From Alphaproteobacteria bacterium (GTDB taxonomy: Bacteria > Pseudomonadota > Alphaproteobacteria > UBA9219): 52,827 bases of DNA. The stretch covers positions 1 through 52,827 of the forward strand of contig JABDFY010000015.1 in the NCBI GenBank assembly GCA_013286365.1, in the 5' to 3' direction. Below are positions 26,244 to 35,898 of this stretch, one piece after another. Numbering within the stretch: position 1 is the first letter of the stretch; the number at the start of each line of letters is the position of its first letter. Below the pieces are notes generated by a model. That model was not told where the DNA came from, made no database searches, and saw only the letters and a program-made list of their open reading frames with translations. The position numbers were made by a program, and so were the translations under genes.

Positions 26244-26752
26244 TCCGCGCCTCTTCGATCCTGTTCTGGTTTGGACTTACGATTGCCGCAAGTCTTGGAC
26301 TGTACCATACGAGCTATCGGGTCCACGAACTCGAGCAACAGCTTCATCAACTCAATGGCTCGATTGACGCCGAACAAGAAAGTTTGCATGTACTCAAGGC
26401 AGAGTGGGTTTATCTCGCCAACCCAGCACGTATCGGAACCGAAGCCCGTAAACATCTTGTCACTATGCGACCGACGTCGCCCCAGCAAATTGCAAGATTT
26501 GAGTCATTGTCTGAAATCCTGCCCACGCGTGAAGAAGCGATGGCTTCAGTGACTGTATCCGGCACGCCCATTGCCAATGTAAAGACTTCGCTTGCTATGC
26601 CAACACAATTGACGCTGTCCACTAAAAACAAAATCGCTGACGCAGATACAAGCTATATCAATACCCACGTCAATATTCAGCATACAGAAAATGCTCAGCC
26701 GGCATCAGATCAAATTGGCGCCCTGATCGAGCGTTACGGTGCTCATCCATGA
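26240..26752 (+). CDS. ftsL: Cell division protein FtsL
   Basis: A 170-residue bitopic protein: a short N-terminus, a membrane helix at about 5-25 (ILFWFGLTIAASLGLYHTSY), then a leucine-zipper-like periplasmic coiled coil (VHELEQQLHQLNGSIDAEQE) and the LANPARIGTEAR motif typical of alphaproteobacterial FtsL. FtsL joins FtsB and FtsQ to activate FtsW-FtsI at the septum. The tail of about 70 residues is low in conservation. It overlaps rsmH by 4 bases and sits just before ftsI as usual. Confidence 0.87.
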   Translation: MIRASSILFWFGLTIAASLGLYHTSYRVHELEQQLHQLNGSIDAEQESLHVLKAEWVYLANPARIGTEARKHLVTMRPTSPQQIARFESLSEILPTREEAMASVTVSGTPIANVKTSLAMPTQLTLSTKNKIADADTSYINTHVNIQHTENAQPASDQIGALIERYGAHP

Positions 26753-26828
26753 TGTTCTTGGCACTATTGTTGTGCGTCACGGCATCTGATAAGGCCTAAA
26801 TTGAATTGAAATCCAGAGGTCAAGTGAT

Positions 26829-28628
26829 GTGACAAACAAGCGCCGAAATTCTACACAACAACCAAGTTTGCCGGGCCTTTTTGCACCTATAGCTAAATCG
26901 CGACGCCTCGCCACGCCCTCCGAACAAGCCCTCGATGTCGCCCGTGTGCGTATCGTTGCCGCAATCATAATATTTGCACTGGCTTATCTGGTTATTGCCG
27001 GGCGCTTGGCTGATCTAACGCTCATGAATGATAATAACTCAGACGCGCTGTTGGCACGACCAGCGGGCAATGACAGTGTAGCTAGTCGTGCCGACATAAT
27101 AGACCGAAACGGCACGGTATTGGCAACCTCACTCCCTACCATTTCGCTTTGCGCCGACGCTCGCAACATTCTCAATGCCGATGAAGCTGAACAAAAACTG
27201 TTGAATGTTCTGCCCGATCTCGATGTAAAAAGATTACATGACGATCTGCATGGCGCCAAACATTGCGCTATCATTAAACGCCATCTCACGCCCAAGCAAT
27301 ATTATGCCGTGAACGCCCTGGGCATAGCCGGACTTGAATTCAGACCAGATGAACGACGGATCTACCCGGCAGGCAATATAACCTCCCATGTCATTGGTTT
27401 CACCGATATTGACAACAATGGCCTTGCCGGTATGGAAAAAGAGCTCGATGCACGGCTTGAAGAAAATCAAGAGCCGGTGACACTTGCTCTCGATTTGCGG
27501 CTTCAAACTATTCTCCATAACGAATTATCTGCCACGATAGACGAATTTCATGCTCTCGGGGCTGCTGGCCTCGTCATGGACATCAGTACTGGTGAAATCT
27601 TAGCGATGGTCTCTTTGCCGGATTTTGATCCCCAACATCCAGGTGATGGCGATGACGAAGCCATGTTCAATCGCGATACCTTGGGTGTTTATGAGATGGG
27701 ATCTACCTTTAAAATATTTAATACAGCTATGGTACTAGATTCAGGTGTTGTCCGCGTCTCCGATCAATTTGATACAGTGCACCCTATAGAAATCGGCTCA
27801 CAAACTATTCGTGATTTTGAGGCCGAAAAACGTTGGCTGAACGTCGCTGAAATTTTTACCCATTCATCGAATATCGGCTCAGCCCACATGGCAGAACGGA
27901 TCGGGGGCGCACGGCAAAGGGCGTTTCTTAGCCGCCTCGGTTTGACTGAAAAAGCGCCGATTGAACTTCCCGAAGTTGGTCAACCTTTGGTACCAGCGGC
28001 TAAAAATTGGTATGACGCGACGACCATGACAGTTTCATTCGGCCATGGCATGGCCGTCAGCCCTGTCCAATTGGCAAGTGCGGTTGCAACTATTGTGAAT
28101 GATGGCGTTACTGTGCGACCGACTTTATTCTTGCATGCAGATAAATCTACTAACACTGAGCATATTATCTCGCCGCATACGGCTGCTGTGATGCGCGGAC
28201 TAATGCGGCTCGTTGTCACCCGCGGCACGGCAAAGGGTGCCGACGTCGAAGGCTATATGATGGGCGGCAAAACTGGTACAGCCGATAAAATCGCGCATGG
28301 CCATTATGACCCCCACGCACGGCTTTCCTCCTTTGTAGGGGTTTTTCCCCTCAATGCACCACGCTATCTCGTTTTTGCTATGGTGGACGATCCGAAAGGG
28401 AATGCTAAAACTAAGGGGTATGCAACCGGAGGATGGGTGGCGGCACCTGCCGTTAGCCGCGTGGTTTCCCAGATCGGGCCGATGCTTAATGTTCCGCCGC
28501 TTGAGCCTAGTATGGAAGCCATTGCAGAGCATCAAGTATTAAAGCCGTTAGGGACCGAAGTTCTGGATGGAATCCAGATTGATGAAGGATCAAATTATGC
28601 GTCTGTTGAATCTGATAGCGTCCAGTGA
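26829..28628 (+). CDS. ftsI: Penicillin-binding protein 3 / peptidoglycan D,D-transpeptidase FtsI
   Basis: The septal transpeptidase, 599 residues, has a membrane anchor at about 40-60 (IVAAIIIFALAYLVIAGRLA), a pedestal domain (RADIIDRNGTVLATSL), and the transpeptidase domain with Ser292 in STFK, the SSN motif in HSSNIGSA, and Lys481 in KTGTA. It crosslinks septal peptidoglycan as partner of FtsW. A GTG start at 26829 fits, with AGAGG about 11 bases upstream. The 76-base gap after ftsL is among the few in the cluster. Its 3' end overlaps the murE coding region by 32 bases. Confidence 0.96.
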   Translation: MTNKRRNSTQQPSLPGLFAPIAKSRRLATPSEQALDVARVRIVAAIIIFALAYLVIAGRLADLTLMNDNNSDALLARPAGNDSVASRADIIDRNGTVLATSLPTISLCADARNILNADEAEQKLLNVLPDLDVKRLHDDLHGAKHCAIIKRHLTPKQYYAVNALGIAGLEFRPDERRIYPAGNITSHVIGFTDIDNNGLAGMEKELDARLEENQEPVTLALDLRLQTILHNELSATIDEFHALGAAGLVMDISTGEILAMVSLPDFDPQHPGDGDDEAMFNRDTLGVYEMGSTFKIFNTAMVLDSGVVRVSDQFDTVHPIEIGSQTIRDFEAEKRWLNVAEIFTHSSNIGSAHMAERIGGARQRAFLSRLGLTEKAPIELPEVGQPLVPAAKNWYDATTMTVSFGHGMAVSPVQLASAVATIVNDGVTVRPTLFLHADKSTNTEHIISPHTAAVMRGLMRLVVTRGTAKGADVEGYMMGGKTGTADKIAHGHYDPHARLSSFVGVFPLNAPRYLVFAMVDDPKGNAKTKGYATGGWVAAPAVSRVVSQIGPMLNVPPLEPSMEAIAEHQVLKPLGTEVLDGIQIDEGSNYASVESDSVQ

Positions 28629-30078
28629 AGGCCTAACGCTTCAGGGCGAAGATAAAGAGATTCTAGGACTTACAGCGGATTCGCGAAAGGTTGAGCGCGG
28701 ATTCCTTTTTGTTGCCATACCCGGCACGCAGCATGATGGACGCGCTTACATCAAAGATGCGATTGAGCGAGGCGCCGCGGCCTTGCTAGTACCAGAGGGA
28801 ACCAATGTTTCACCCCTGAGTAACAACATAGCCGTACTCAAAGCTCAAGACTTACGCATCGCTTTGGCAACGATTGCAGCCACCTTCTATCCTCACCAGC
28901 CAAAAATAATCGCTGCCGTTACTGGAACCAGCGGTAAAACATCAACAACTCAATTCACGCGAGAGATTTGGACGAAGTTAGGGCACAAAAGCGCTAGCAT
29001 GGGCTCGCTTGGATTCATTCTGCCCGATGAAGCGAGATATAGTGCCCTCAACACACCCGAGACGATAAGGTTACACCAACAACTGGAAGAGGCCGTCACT
29101 AAAGGCATATCACATCTGGTCATGGAAGCTTCCAGCCATGGGCTCGCTCTACACCGGATGGATCAGGTTCGTGTGGGAATAGGAGCCTTTACCAATTTAT
29201 CGCGCGATCATCTCGATTTTCACAGCGATATGAATGAATATTTTGCCGCGAAACTTCGCCTCTTTACAGAAATACTGTCGCCAACGGGTGTGGCTGTCGT
29301 CAATGCCGATATTCTCGAGTTTGAGGCGCTGGCACGCCACCTCAAAGACAGAAGTATAAAAACCCTTACCTATGGAAAAGCCGGCAAGGACATCAAATTG
29401 CATAGTCTGCAGCCTCATGAGCGCGGACAAATCGTAAAATTTGAGCTCTTTGGCAAAGCCCATGAAATCCAATTACCAATCATCGGCAAGTTTCAGGCTT
29501 GGAATAGTCTTTGCGCCCTGGGAATTGTCGTCGGCAGCGGCGACGACCCCCTCACCGCGGTCGCCGCCATGAACCATGTGAGTGGCGTAACGGGTCGGCT
29601 TGAGTTGACCGGATATACACCTAGCGGCGGAGCTATCTTTGTTGATTATGCCCATAAACCTGACGCGCTTGAGAATGTATTGGCCGCCCTCAGACCCCAT
29701 GTTGAAGCCCATAAGGGAGCCAAACTTGGGGTGATTTTTGGCTGTGGTGGCAATCGCGACAAAGGCAAACGGCCACTCATGGGCCAAATTGCCCAACGTC
29801 TAGCGGACTGGGTCATTGTCACAGACGATAATCCACGGCATGAAGATGCCGCCGCGATTAGGCGCGATGTACTCGCTGGATGTAAGCCGGGCACAGATTT
29901 GCGTGAAATTAGCGATCGTGCCAGCGCAATCAAAATCGGCATCGAGCGATTGCGCCAGGGCGATGTACTGATTATTGCTGGAAAGGGCCACGAAAGCGGT
30001 CAAATAATTGGTGATGAAATATTACCTTTTGACGACGCCGAAGTGGCGCGACATGTTTTAAGTGAGGCAGTAGCATGA
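28597..30078 (+). CDS. murE: UDP-N-acetylmuramoyl-tripeptide synthetase MurE (meso-diaminopimelate-adding)
   Basis: MurE adds the third residue of the peptidoglycan stem peptide in the cytoplasm. The 493-residue protein has LTADSRKVERGFLFVA, the ATP loop VTGTSGKTSTTQF (about 108-120), ASSHGLALHR, NLSRDHLDFH, and DDNPRHEDA at about 410-418; DNPR selects meso-diaminopimelate rather than lysine. The ATG at 28597 is chosen because GAAGGA lies 7 bases upstream; in-frame ATGs at 28567 and 28582 lie deeper in ftsI. The stop overlaps murF as ATGA. Confidence 0.96.
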   Translation: MRLLNLIASSEGLTLQGEDKEILGLTADSRKVERGFLFVAIPGTQHDGRAYIKDAIERGAAALLVPEGTNVSPLSNNIAVLKAQDLRIALATIAATFYPHQPKIIAAVTGTSGKTSTTQFTREIWTKLGHKSASMGSLGFILPDEARYSALNTPETIRLHQQLEEAVTKGISHLVMEASSHGLALHRMDQVRVGIGAFTNLSRDHLDFHSDMNEYFAAKLRLFTEILSPTGVAVVNADILEFEALARHLKDRSIKTLTYGKAGKDIKLHSLQPHERGQIVKFELFGKAHEIQLPIIGKFQAWNSLCALGIVVGSGDDPLTAVAAMNHVSGVTGRLELTGYTPSGGAIFVDYAHKPDALENVLAALRPHVEAHKGAKLGVIFGCGGNRDKGKRPLMGQIAQRLADWVIVTDDNPRHEDAAAIRRDVLAGCKPGTDLREISDRASAIKIGIERLRQGDVLIIAGKGHESGQIIGDEILPFDDAEVARHVLSEAVA

Positions 30079-31508
30079 CGACACAATTAACCTGGCAAGC
30101 GGAAGAAGTTATACGCGCGGTGCGCGGGCAATGTCTGCATGAGCAATCTTGGAAAGCGCATGGCGTTTCAATCGATAGCCGCTCGATACACGTTGGCGAT
30201 CTGTTTATTGCTCTTAAAGGCCCCGTCCATGATGGTCACGAATATGTAGCCGCCGCGTTTGCCGCCGGTGCCGCCGCTGCAATTGTTTCAAGGCAACCCT
30301 CACAGGCCGCCACACAGTCGCCGCTTATATTTGTCGATGATACTTTTGTGGCACTCGAAGACTTGGGGCGCGTTGGACGCCAACGATCAAGCGCCAAAAT
30401 TATTGCCGTCACGGGGTCGGTTGGCAAAACCAGTACCAAAGATATGCTGCGGCAAATTTTAAGTGCTGTTGGCGCCACTTATGCAAACGAAGGTAGTCTC
30501 AATAATCACTGGGGCGTTCCTTTGTCGCTGGCTCGCTTACCCAGCGATGTCGAATATGGTGTGTTCGAACTCGGCATGAACCATGCCGGAGAGCTCGGTC
30601 CTTTATCGCGACAGGTCCACCCTGATGTCACCCTGATTACCAATGTAGAGGCAGCGCATCTCGAGTTTTTTAAGTCGATAGAGGCGATCGCTGATGCCAA
30701 AGCAGAAATATTTCTTGGCATGAGCCCTGACGGCACCGCTATTTTAAACCGCGACAATTCGCACTTCGCAAGACTTGTTGCCGCAGCACGAACGCAAGGC
30801 CTAAAGCGAATTTTGAGTTTTGGCAGTGACGCCAAAAGTGATGCGCGCCTCCTAACTTACTCAAACGGCGAAAATGGCAGCGAAATAAAAGCCGAAATTC
30901 TTGGTCGCGTCCTAGATTACCGCCTTGGGGCACCCGGCATCCACCTCGCTCTGAATTCCCTCGCCGCTCTTCTGGCCACGGTAACAGCTAGTGGCGATTT
31001 GGATGCCTCTGCCGCAGCCTTGGCTTGTTATCGGCAACCCGAAGGGCGGGGAGGTTTCCAGGCCATTTCTCTGACTGAGGGATCGATTACGATCAGCGAT
31101 GAAAGTTACAATGCAAGCCCAGTTTCCATTCGTGCGGCAATTCGCGTCTTGCAGGAAGCTACCCCAAAAGCCAACGGACGGCGCTTCTTGGTGCTCGGCG
31201 ATATGCGTGAGCTCGGCGAAACTTCGGCGCAGCTTCATGCCGAGCTTGCTCGAGATATAATCGCGGCAAAAATTGATCGCGTTTATTGCTGCGGTGAAAT
31301 GATGGCCAAGCTCTATGAAGCCTTGCCAACTGAGTTGCAGGGCTTTTATACGCGCGATAGCGCTGAGATGGCTCCTCATGTCGCCATAGATATACAAAAT
31401 GGTGATATCATTACTGTGAAAGGTTCAAACGCTATGCGTATGAATATAATTGTCGATGCCATAAAGGCACTTCAAAAACATATCCCTCAACACAAGTTAG
31501 CGAGTTAG
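30075..31508 (+). CDS. murF: UDP-N-acetylmuramoyl-tripeptide--D-alanyl-D-alanine ligase
   Basis: MurF adds D-Ala-D-Ala to UDP-MurNAc-tripeptide. In 477 residues one sees SIDSRSIHVGDLFIALKG, the ATP-binding VTGSVGKTSTKDML, GSLNNHWGVPLSL, ELGMNHAGEL, ISDESYNASPVSI, FLVLGDMRELGE and the C-terminal VKGSNAMRMN, in normal order. It starts by a 4-base overlap with murE and ends 4 bases before a signal-peptide protein that breaks the usual murF-mraY junction. Confidence 0.96.
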   Translation: MTTQLTWQAEEVIRAVRGQCLHEQSWKAHGVSIDSRSIHVGDLFIALKGPVHDGHEYVAAAFAAGAAAAIVSRQPSQAATQSPLIFVDDTFVALEDLGRVGRQRSSAKIIAVTGSVGKTSTKDMLRQILSAVGATYANEGSLNNHWGVPLSLARLPSDVEYGVFELGMNHAGELGPLSRQVHPDVTLITNVEAAHLEFFKSIEAIADAKAEIFLGMSPDGTAILNRDNSHFARLVAAARTQGLKRILSFGSDAKSDARLLTYSNGENGSEIKAEILGRVLDYRLGAPGIHLALNSLAALLATVTASGDLDASAAALACYRQPEGRGGFQAISLTEGSITISDESYNASPVSIRAAIRVLQEATPKANGRRFLVLGDMRELGETSAQLHAELARDIIAAKIDRVYCCGEMMAKLYEALPTELQGFYTRDSAEMAPHVAIDIQNGDIITVKGSNAMRMNIIVDAIKALQKHIPQHKLAS

Positions 31509-31512
31509 CCCG

Positions 31513-32343
31513 ATGCAAGCTCTGTATCGCGGTGCGGTGATCATCATTCTGCTGATGGGCTTTGCAGCCAAGCCGGCGCTCGCCGATGGAGATATCGTCG
31601 ATCTTGATTGGTCGATAAATGCGGAAAAACCGTTGAATAAGTACCCTCCGATACAGCAGGAGGTCGAAAAATTCATTAATAGGATTCAAGACACAGATTG
31701 GAATGTAAAGGTCTGCAGTTATAAGTTTGTCAATTTTAATAAGGATGGCTCTTTTTACTTGGTTGCCTCTCTCGACATGATCGGTCGCCATGCCTGTAAT
31801 GAGATCGTAGTGATAGGTAAAAAAGGATCCAGCTTTTCAATTATCAATAGGTTTAAGGCCTGGATGGTGGAAGACATCTCCGATGCCCTACGCGACCTTG
31901 ATAATGACGGCATTTCGGAACTGGTTTTTCCACAAGCTTGGTCCGAATACGAAGGCGCAGGTCATTGTCAGGCGCTGTGGGGAAAGGTTTACCAATGGAA
32001 AGACTGGCATCTGGTCGATAATGATGCATCATACCCCGAGCTCTATAAGACGCGCATGAAGGAACTCGAGATACTCATACCGCGGACAACCGACCCAAGC
32101 TGCCGGCAAATGGAACTGGATAAAATCATGCGCTTTCTTCATCAATCGCCTACAGCGGGGTTCGACCGCGCCGTTGAGTGGATGAAAAGCTCCGACCGGT
32201 TCTTGCGCCGTAAAGCTGCCGCAGTTTTCGCCGATATTAATGACCAGCCATCAAGAAAGAATCTCATTGCTTTAACACAAGATCCGGAACCTCTCGTAGC
32301 CGAAAGCGCGAAGATCGATTTGGAAACAGCCAATCAACACTAA
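31513..32343 (+). CDS. Predicted periplasmic protein of unknown function inserted between murF and mraY
   Basis: The 276-residue protein starts with a signal peptide (core VIIILLMGFAAKPALA, cleavage near ALA-D). The mature part contains a Ca-loop-like segment DLDNDGISELVFP reminiscent of FG-GAP/VCBS or EF-type repeats, four cysteines spread over the mature chain (VKVCSYK, HACNEI, GHCQAL, PSCRQM), which could form two disulfides, and a helical C-terminus resembling one or two HEAT-like repeats (RKAAAVFADIN, PLVAESAKIDLE). It sits 4 bases after murF and 13 bases before mraY, so it belongs to the operon and is co-expressed with cytoplasmic wall-precursor enzymes although it is itself exported. 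I cannot name a family. Confidence 0.75.
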   Translation: MQALYRGAVIIILLMGFAAKPALADGDIVDLDWSINAEKPLNKYPPIQQEVEKFINRIQDTDWNVKVCSYKFVNFNKDGSFYLVASLDMIGRHACNEIVVIGKKGSSFSIINRFKAWMVEDISDALRDLDNDGISELVFPQAWSEYEGAGHCQALWGKVYQWKDWHLVDNDASYPELYKTRMKELEILIPRTTDPSCRQMELDKIMRFLHQSPTAGFDRAVEWMKSSDRFLRRKAAAVFADINDQPSRKNLIALTQDPEPLVAESAKIDLETANQH

Positions 32344-32356
32344 GGAGTAACCACTC

Positions 32357-33442
32357 TTGTTATATCAAATTCTATCGCCCTTTGCGCACGATTTCATTCT
32401 TTTCAATCTGTTTCGCTATATTACGTTTAGGACTGGCGGCGCCCTCTTTACCTCGCTTTTGATATGTTTTGTTTTTGGGCCGCGGATTATTAGCTGGTTG
32501 CGTCGTCAACAAAGCGAGGGACAGCCCATTCGCAATGACGGACCTGAAACACATTTGAAGAAAAGAGGTACGCCAACGATGGGCGGGCTCATGATCCTTA
32601 TAGCCGTGATCGTCAGCACTTTGCTTTGGGTTGATTTAGCAAACGCCTATACATGGATTGTTCTATTCGTCACTTTGGGTTTCGGATTAATCGGGTTTAT
32701 TGATGACTATCAAAAATTGACGCGTCGATCGCATCATGGTTTGCCAGGAAAAATACGCCTTTTGATCCAAGTAGTCATCGCCGTGATCGCCATTGTCGCC
32801 ATAATATGCGTAACGCCACGCGACCAGGCGACTGCACTTGTGTTTCCCTTCGCTAAGGATTTTGCCTTACAGCTGGGTTGGTTTTTCGTCGCCTTTGCAA
32901 CGTTTGTCATAGTTGGCGCCAGTAATGCCGTAAATTTAACTGACGGGCTCGACGGACTTGCTACGGTACCCGTGTTAATTGTTGCGCTGTGTTTTGGCAT
33001 GATCTCCTATTTGGTCGGCAATCTGGTATTCGCCAACTATTTACAAATCCACCATGTTCCTGGCGCTGGTGAATTAGCCGTGTTCTGTGGCGCCTTGGTC
33101 GGCGCTTGTCTTGGTTTCTTATGGTATAATGCACCGCCAGCCCAAGTTTTCATGGGCGATACAGGTTCGCTGGCGTTGGGTAGTGCCATCGGAACGATTT
33201 CCGTTATCATCAAACATGAACTGGTATTGGCCATTATTGGCGGTTTATTCGTCGTGGAAACCGTGTCGGTCATCATTCAAGTGGCTTCATTTAAATTAAC
33301 CGGCAAGCGCGTTTTCAAGATGGCGCCACTACACCATCATTTTGAAAAGCTCGGCTGGTCAGAACCAACCGTGGTTATCAGATTTTGGATCATTTCGTGC
33401 ATTCTTGGACTCATTGGCTTGGCGACACTGAAATTACGCTAA
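32357..33442 (+). CDS. mraY: Phospho-N-acetylmuramoyl-pentapeptide-transferase
   Basis: MraY transfers phospho-MurNAc-pentapeptide to undecaprenyl phosphate, making lipid I at the inner membrane. The 361-residue protein has about ten helices and the family motifs [60 protein letters not shown] and [13 protein letters not shown] start is used: AAGGAG stands 9 bases before 32357, and the first residues ([12 protein letters not shown]) match the normal MraY N-terminus. The stop TAA overlaps the murD ATG by one base. Confidence 0.97.
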   Translation: MLYQILSPFAHDFILFNLFRYITFRTGGALFTSLLICFVFGPRIISWLRRQQSEGQPIRNDGPETHLKKRGTPTMGGLMILIAVIVSTLLWVDLANAYTWIVLFVTLGFGLIGFIDDYQKLTRRSHHGLPGKIRLLIQVVIAVIAIVAIICVTPRDQATALVFPFAKDFALQLGWFFVAFATFVIVGASNAVNLTDGLDGLATVPVLIVALCFGMISYLVGNLVFANYLQIHHVPGAGELAVFCGALVGACLGFLWYNAPPAQVFMGDTGSLALGSAIGTISVIIKHELVLAIIGGLFVVETVSVIIQVASFKLTGKRVFKMAPLHHHFEKLGWSEPTVVIRFWIISCILGLIGLATLKLR

Positions 33443-34782
33443 TGGAATCATATCTATCCTTTTTTAAAAATAAAACCGTGACTCTCATGGGTCTCGGCCT
33501 TTTAGGGCGCGGCGTGGGCGATGCAGCCTTTCTCGCGCAACACTGCAAGAAAGTCTTTGTCACCGACATAAAAAGTGCGGATGAACTTCGTAGTTCAATC
33601 GATGCGCTTCAAAACTATAAAAATATCGAGTTTTTTGTCGGTAGTCACGACGACAAACTTTTTTCAAACGTAGACTTCATTATCAAAGGCGCGGGCGTTC
33701 GATTAGACAACCCCTATATTGAGCATGCACATAAGCATGGCGTTCCGGTTTATATGAGTACGGCTCTTTTCGCTCGCTTCTCGCCCATCAAGACGATAGG
33801 TATTACGGGGACGCGTGGTAAGACGACGACGACCTGCATGATTGCCGCCATACTGTGCCGCGCGGGTAAGAAGGTCCTTATCGGCGGTAATATTCGTGGC
33901 GTGTCGACACTTGCCATGCTTACGGAAGCTACCTCTTTCGATTGTGCCGTTCTGGAATTAGATTCATGGCAGCTTCAAGGATTTGATGATTTGAATATTA
34001 GCCCACATATTGCTGTCTTTACGACTTTTTATCCCGATCATATGAATTATTACGACGGCGACATGGCGCGCTATCTGAACGATAAAACCGCCATATACCG
34101 GCATCAAAAAAAGGATGATTTTTTCATAACTTCCGAAGAAGTCTTAAACTTGATCCAACCAGAACCCGGCAAGCTTCCATCCAACTGGGTCCTCGTGAAG
34201 CCATTAGCGGCCTCCTTTATGATGAAAACACCTGGAGCGCATAATTTGCTCAATGCCGCTTTTGCCAAGAAAGTTGGACAAATTTGCGATATTGAAGAAA
34301 AGACAATCGATACAGCGCTTCATGACTTTGAGAGCGTCGAAGGGCGTTTGCAATTTATTGGGGCTTGGAAACAACGCGACTTCTACAATGATTCGAACGC
34401 GACGACGCAGGAAGCCACACTTGCCGCTCTTAATGCATTTCCTCCACAATCAACGGTTCTTATTTTTGGAGGCGCTGACAAGGGATTGCCTTTTGACCGT
34501 TTGTTAGCTTGTCTTTCGAAATCAGCCATCCGAAGCGTACTTCTTAAGGGCACGGGCAGCGATCGCATTCTAGAGGCCCTCCCACACATAAAAGTCGCAA
34601 CGACGATGCCTGAGGCTATCCAAATAGCCCTCGACGCCTCACACCCTGGTGACAAGATTATCCTTAGCCCAGCCTTCGCTTCATTCGGTTTATTCCAAAA
34701 CGAATATGATCGCAGCGATCAGTTTGTGCAAAATGTTAAAAACTTAATCTCAGGCACAGAAGACGGCAAATGCCGGTTTTAG
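33442..34782 (+). CDS. murD: UDP-N-acetylmuramoyl-L-alanine--glutamate ligase (atypical MurD)
   Basis: In the murD position between mraY and ftsW lies a 446-residue Mur ligase: VTLMGLGLLGRGVGD at the N-terminal UDP-binding domain, ITGTRGKTTTTCM for ATP, and a C-terminal domain with FGGADKGLPFDRLL and LSPAFASFGLFQNEYDRSDQF. Several stretches differ from common proteobacterial MurD: GAGVRLDNPYI instead of SPGIPxxHP, GNIRGVSTL instead of GNIGxP, and LELDSWQLQGF with TTFYPDHMNYY instead of ELSSFQL with NIxxDHLDRH. I remember similar wording from MurD-like proteins of candidate-phylum bacteria, so transfer is possible. Glutamate ligation is the expected role. The start is the ATG overlapping the mraY stop; ftsW overlaps its 3' end by 13 bases. 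Confidence 0.88.
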   Translation: MESYLSFFKNKTVTLMGLGLLGRGVGDAAFLAQHCKKVFVTDIKSADELRSSIDALQNYKNIEFFVGSHDDKLFSNVDFIIKGAGVRLDNPYIEHAHKHGVPVYMSTALFARFSPIKTIGITGTRGKTTTTCMIAAILCRAGKKVLIGGNIRGVSTLAMLTEATSFDCAVLELDSWQLQGFDDLNISPHIAVFTTFYPDHMNYYDGDMARYLNDKTAIYRHQKKDDFFITSEEVLNLIQPEPGKLPSNWVLVKPLAASFMMKTPGAHNLLNAAFAKKVGQICDIEEKTIDTALHDFESVEGRLQFIGAWKQRDFYNDSNATTQEATLAALNAFPPQSTVLIFGGADKGLPFDRLLACLSKSAIRSVLLKGTGSDRILEALPHIKVATTMPEAIQIALDASHPGDKIILSPAFASFGLFQNEYDRSDQFVQNVKNLISGTEDGKCRF

Positions 34783-35888
34783 CCCGATCCGACAAATCGA
34801 TCCTCGGCCGTTGGTGGTGGACGGTTGATCGATGGACGTTAGCTGCTCTCGTCGTGCTCATCGGCTTTGGCATTCTTCTTATTCAAGCTGCCTCACCTGC
34901 CGTTGCGGTAAAAGACAAACTCGATAATTTTTATTTTGTCGAACGACACCTTATTATGCTCGTACCGGCAGTATTAATCATTTTTGGCATTTCGCTCTTA
35001 CAGCCCCGTACCGTGCGTTGGTTGGCCGCCTGTTTGCTGCCGATCTTCATGCTCCTTCTCGTAGCTACACTCTTTTGGGGTGTCGAAATTAAGGGTGCGA
35101 CACGTTGGTTGCATGCTCCCGGCATTTCCGTGCAGCCCTCAGAATTCGTTAAACCGCTTTTTGCCGTAACAGCGGCTTGGCTATTTTCGCGACAATGTGA
35201 GAGACGCGGTTTTCCCGCGCTTAGCGTCAACATTATCCTTTATATGATGATTGTCATCTGTCTTTTGATGCAACCCGATATCGGAATGACTTTTCTTGTT
35301 TCAGCGATGTGGTTTGGACAATTCTTTCTTGCCGGATTGCCGCTGGCCCTGGTCGGCCTTTGCATGGGCGCAGGCATTGGGGGACTATTTTTGGCTTATT
35401 ATACATTTCCTCATTTTACCTCGCGTGTTGACAAGTTCTTGACCCATGGTGGCGATACCTATCAGGTCGACCGGGCACTTGATGCCTTCACTAATGGTGG
35501 ACTTTTTGGCACCGGGCCTGGCGAAGGAACGGTCAAAATGTCAATCCCAGACGCCCATGCCGACTTCGTTTTTGCCGTGGCAGGTGAAGAACTTGGCCTT
35601 ATCTGGTGCCTGATAATCGTTGCCCTTTTCGCTTTTATTGTGCTGCGTGGTTTTTGGCGTTTGCAGCATGAAAATAATCTTTTTATTGTGCTTGCGGTGA
35701 GCGGTCTTTTGATTGAATTTGGACTACAGGCCATTATTAATATGGCGTCGACCCTTCATTTAATGCCGGCCAAGGGCATGACGCTGCCATTTATATCGTA
35801 TGGCGGCTCGTCTTTATGGTCACTGGCGCTGGGTATGGGAATGCTGTTGGCCTTAACGCGTAAGCGTTATGGCCTCAATGAGATTTAG
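34770..35888 (+). CDS. ftsW: Peptidoglycan glycosyltransferase FtsW
   Basis: This SEDS glycosyltransferase polymerises lipid II at the septum with FtsI. The 372-residue protein has about ten helices and the signatures GATRWL, QPSEFVKP, QPDIGMTFLVSA, GGLFGTGPGEG, DFVFAVAGEELGL and LPFISYGGSSL. It starts 13 bases inside the end of murD and is followed by murG after 10 bases. Confidence 0.95.
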   Translation: MPVLARSDKSILGRWWWTVDRWTLAALVVLIGFGILLIQAASPAVAVKDKLDNFYFVERHLIMLVPAVLIIFGISLLQPRTVRWLAACLLPIFMLLLVATLFWGVEIKGATRWLHAPGISVQPSEFVKPLFAVTAAWLFSRQCERRGFPALSVNIILYMMIVICLLMQPDIGMTFLVSAMWFGQFFLAGLPLALVGLCMGAGIGGLFLAYYTFPHFTSRVDKFLTHGGDTYQVDRALDAFTNGGLFGTGPGEGTVKMSIPDAHADFVFAVAGEELGLIWCLIIVALFAFIVLRGFWRLQHENNLFIVLAVSGLLIEFGLQAIINMASTLHLMPAKGMTLPFISYGGSSLWSLALGMGMLLALTRKRYGLNEI

Positions 35889-35898
35889 TAGAGGTAAT

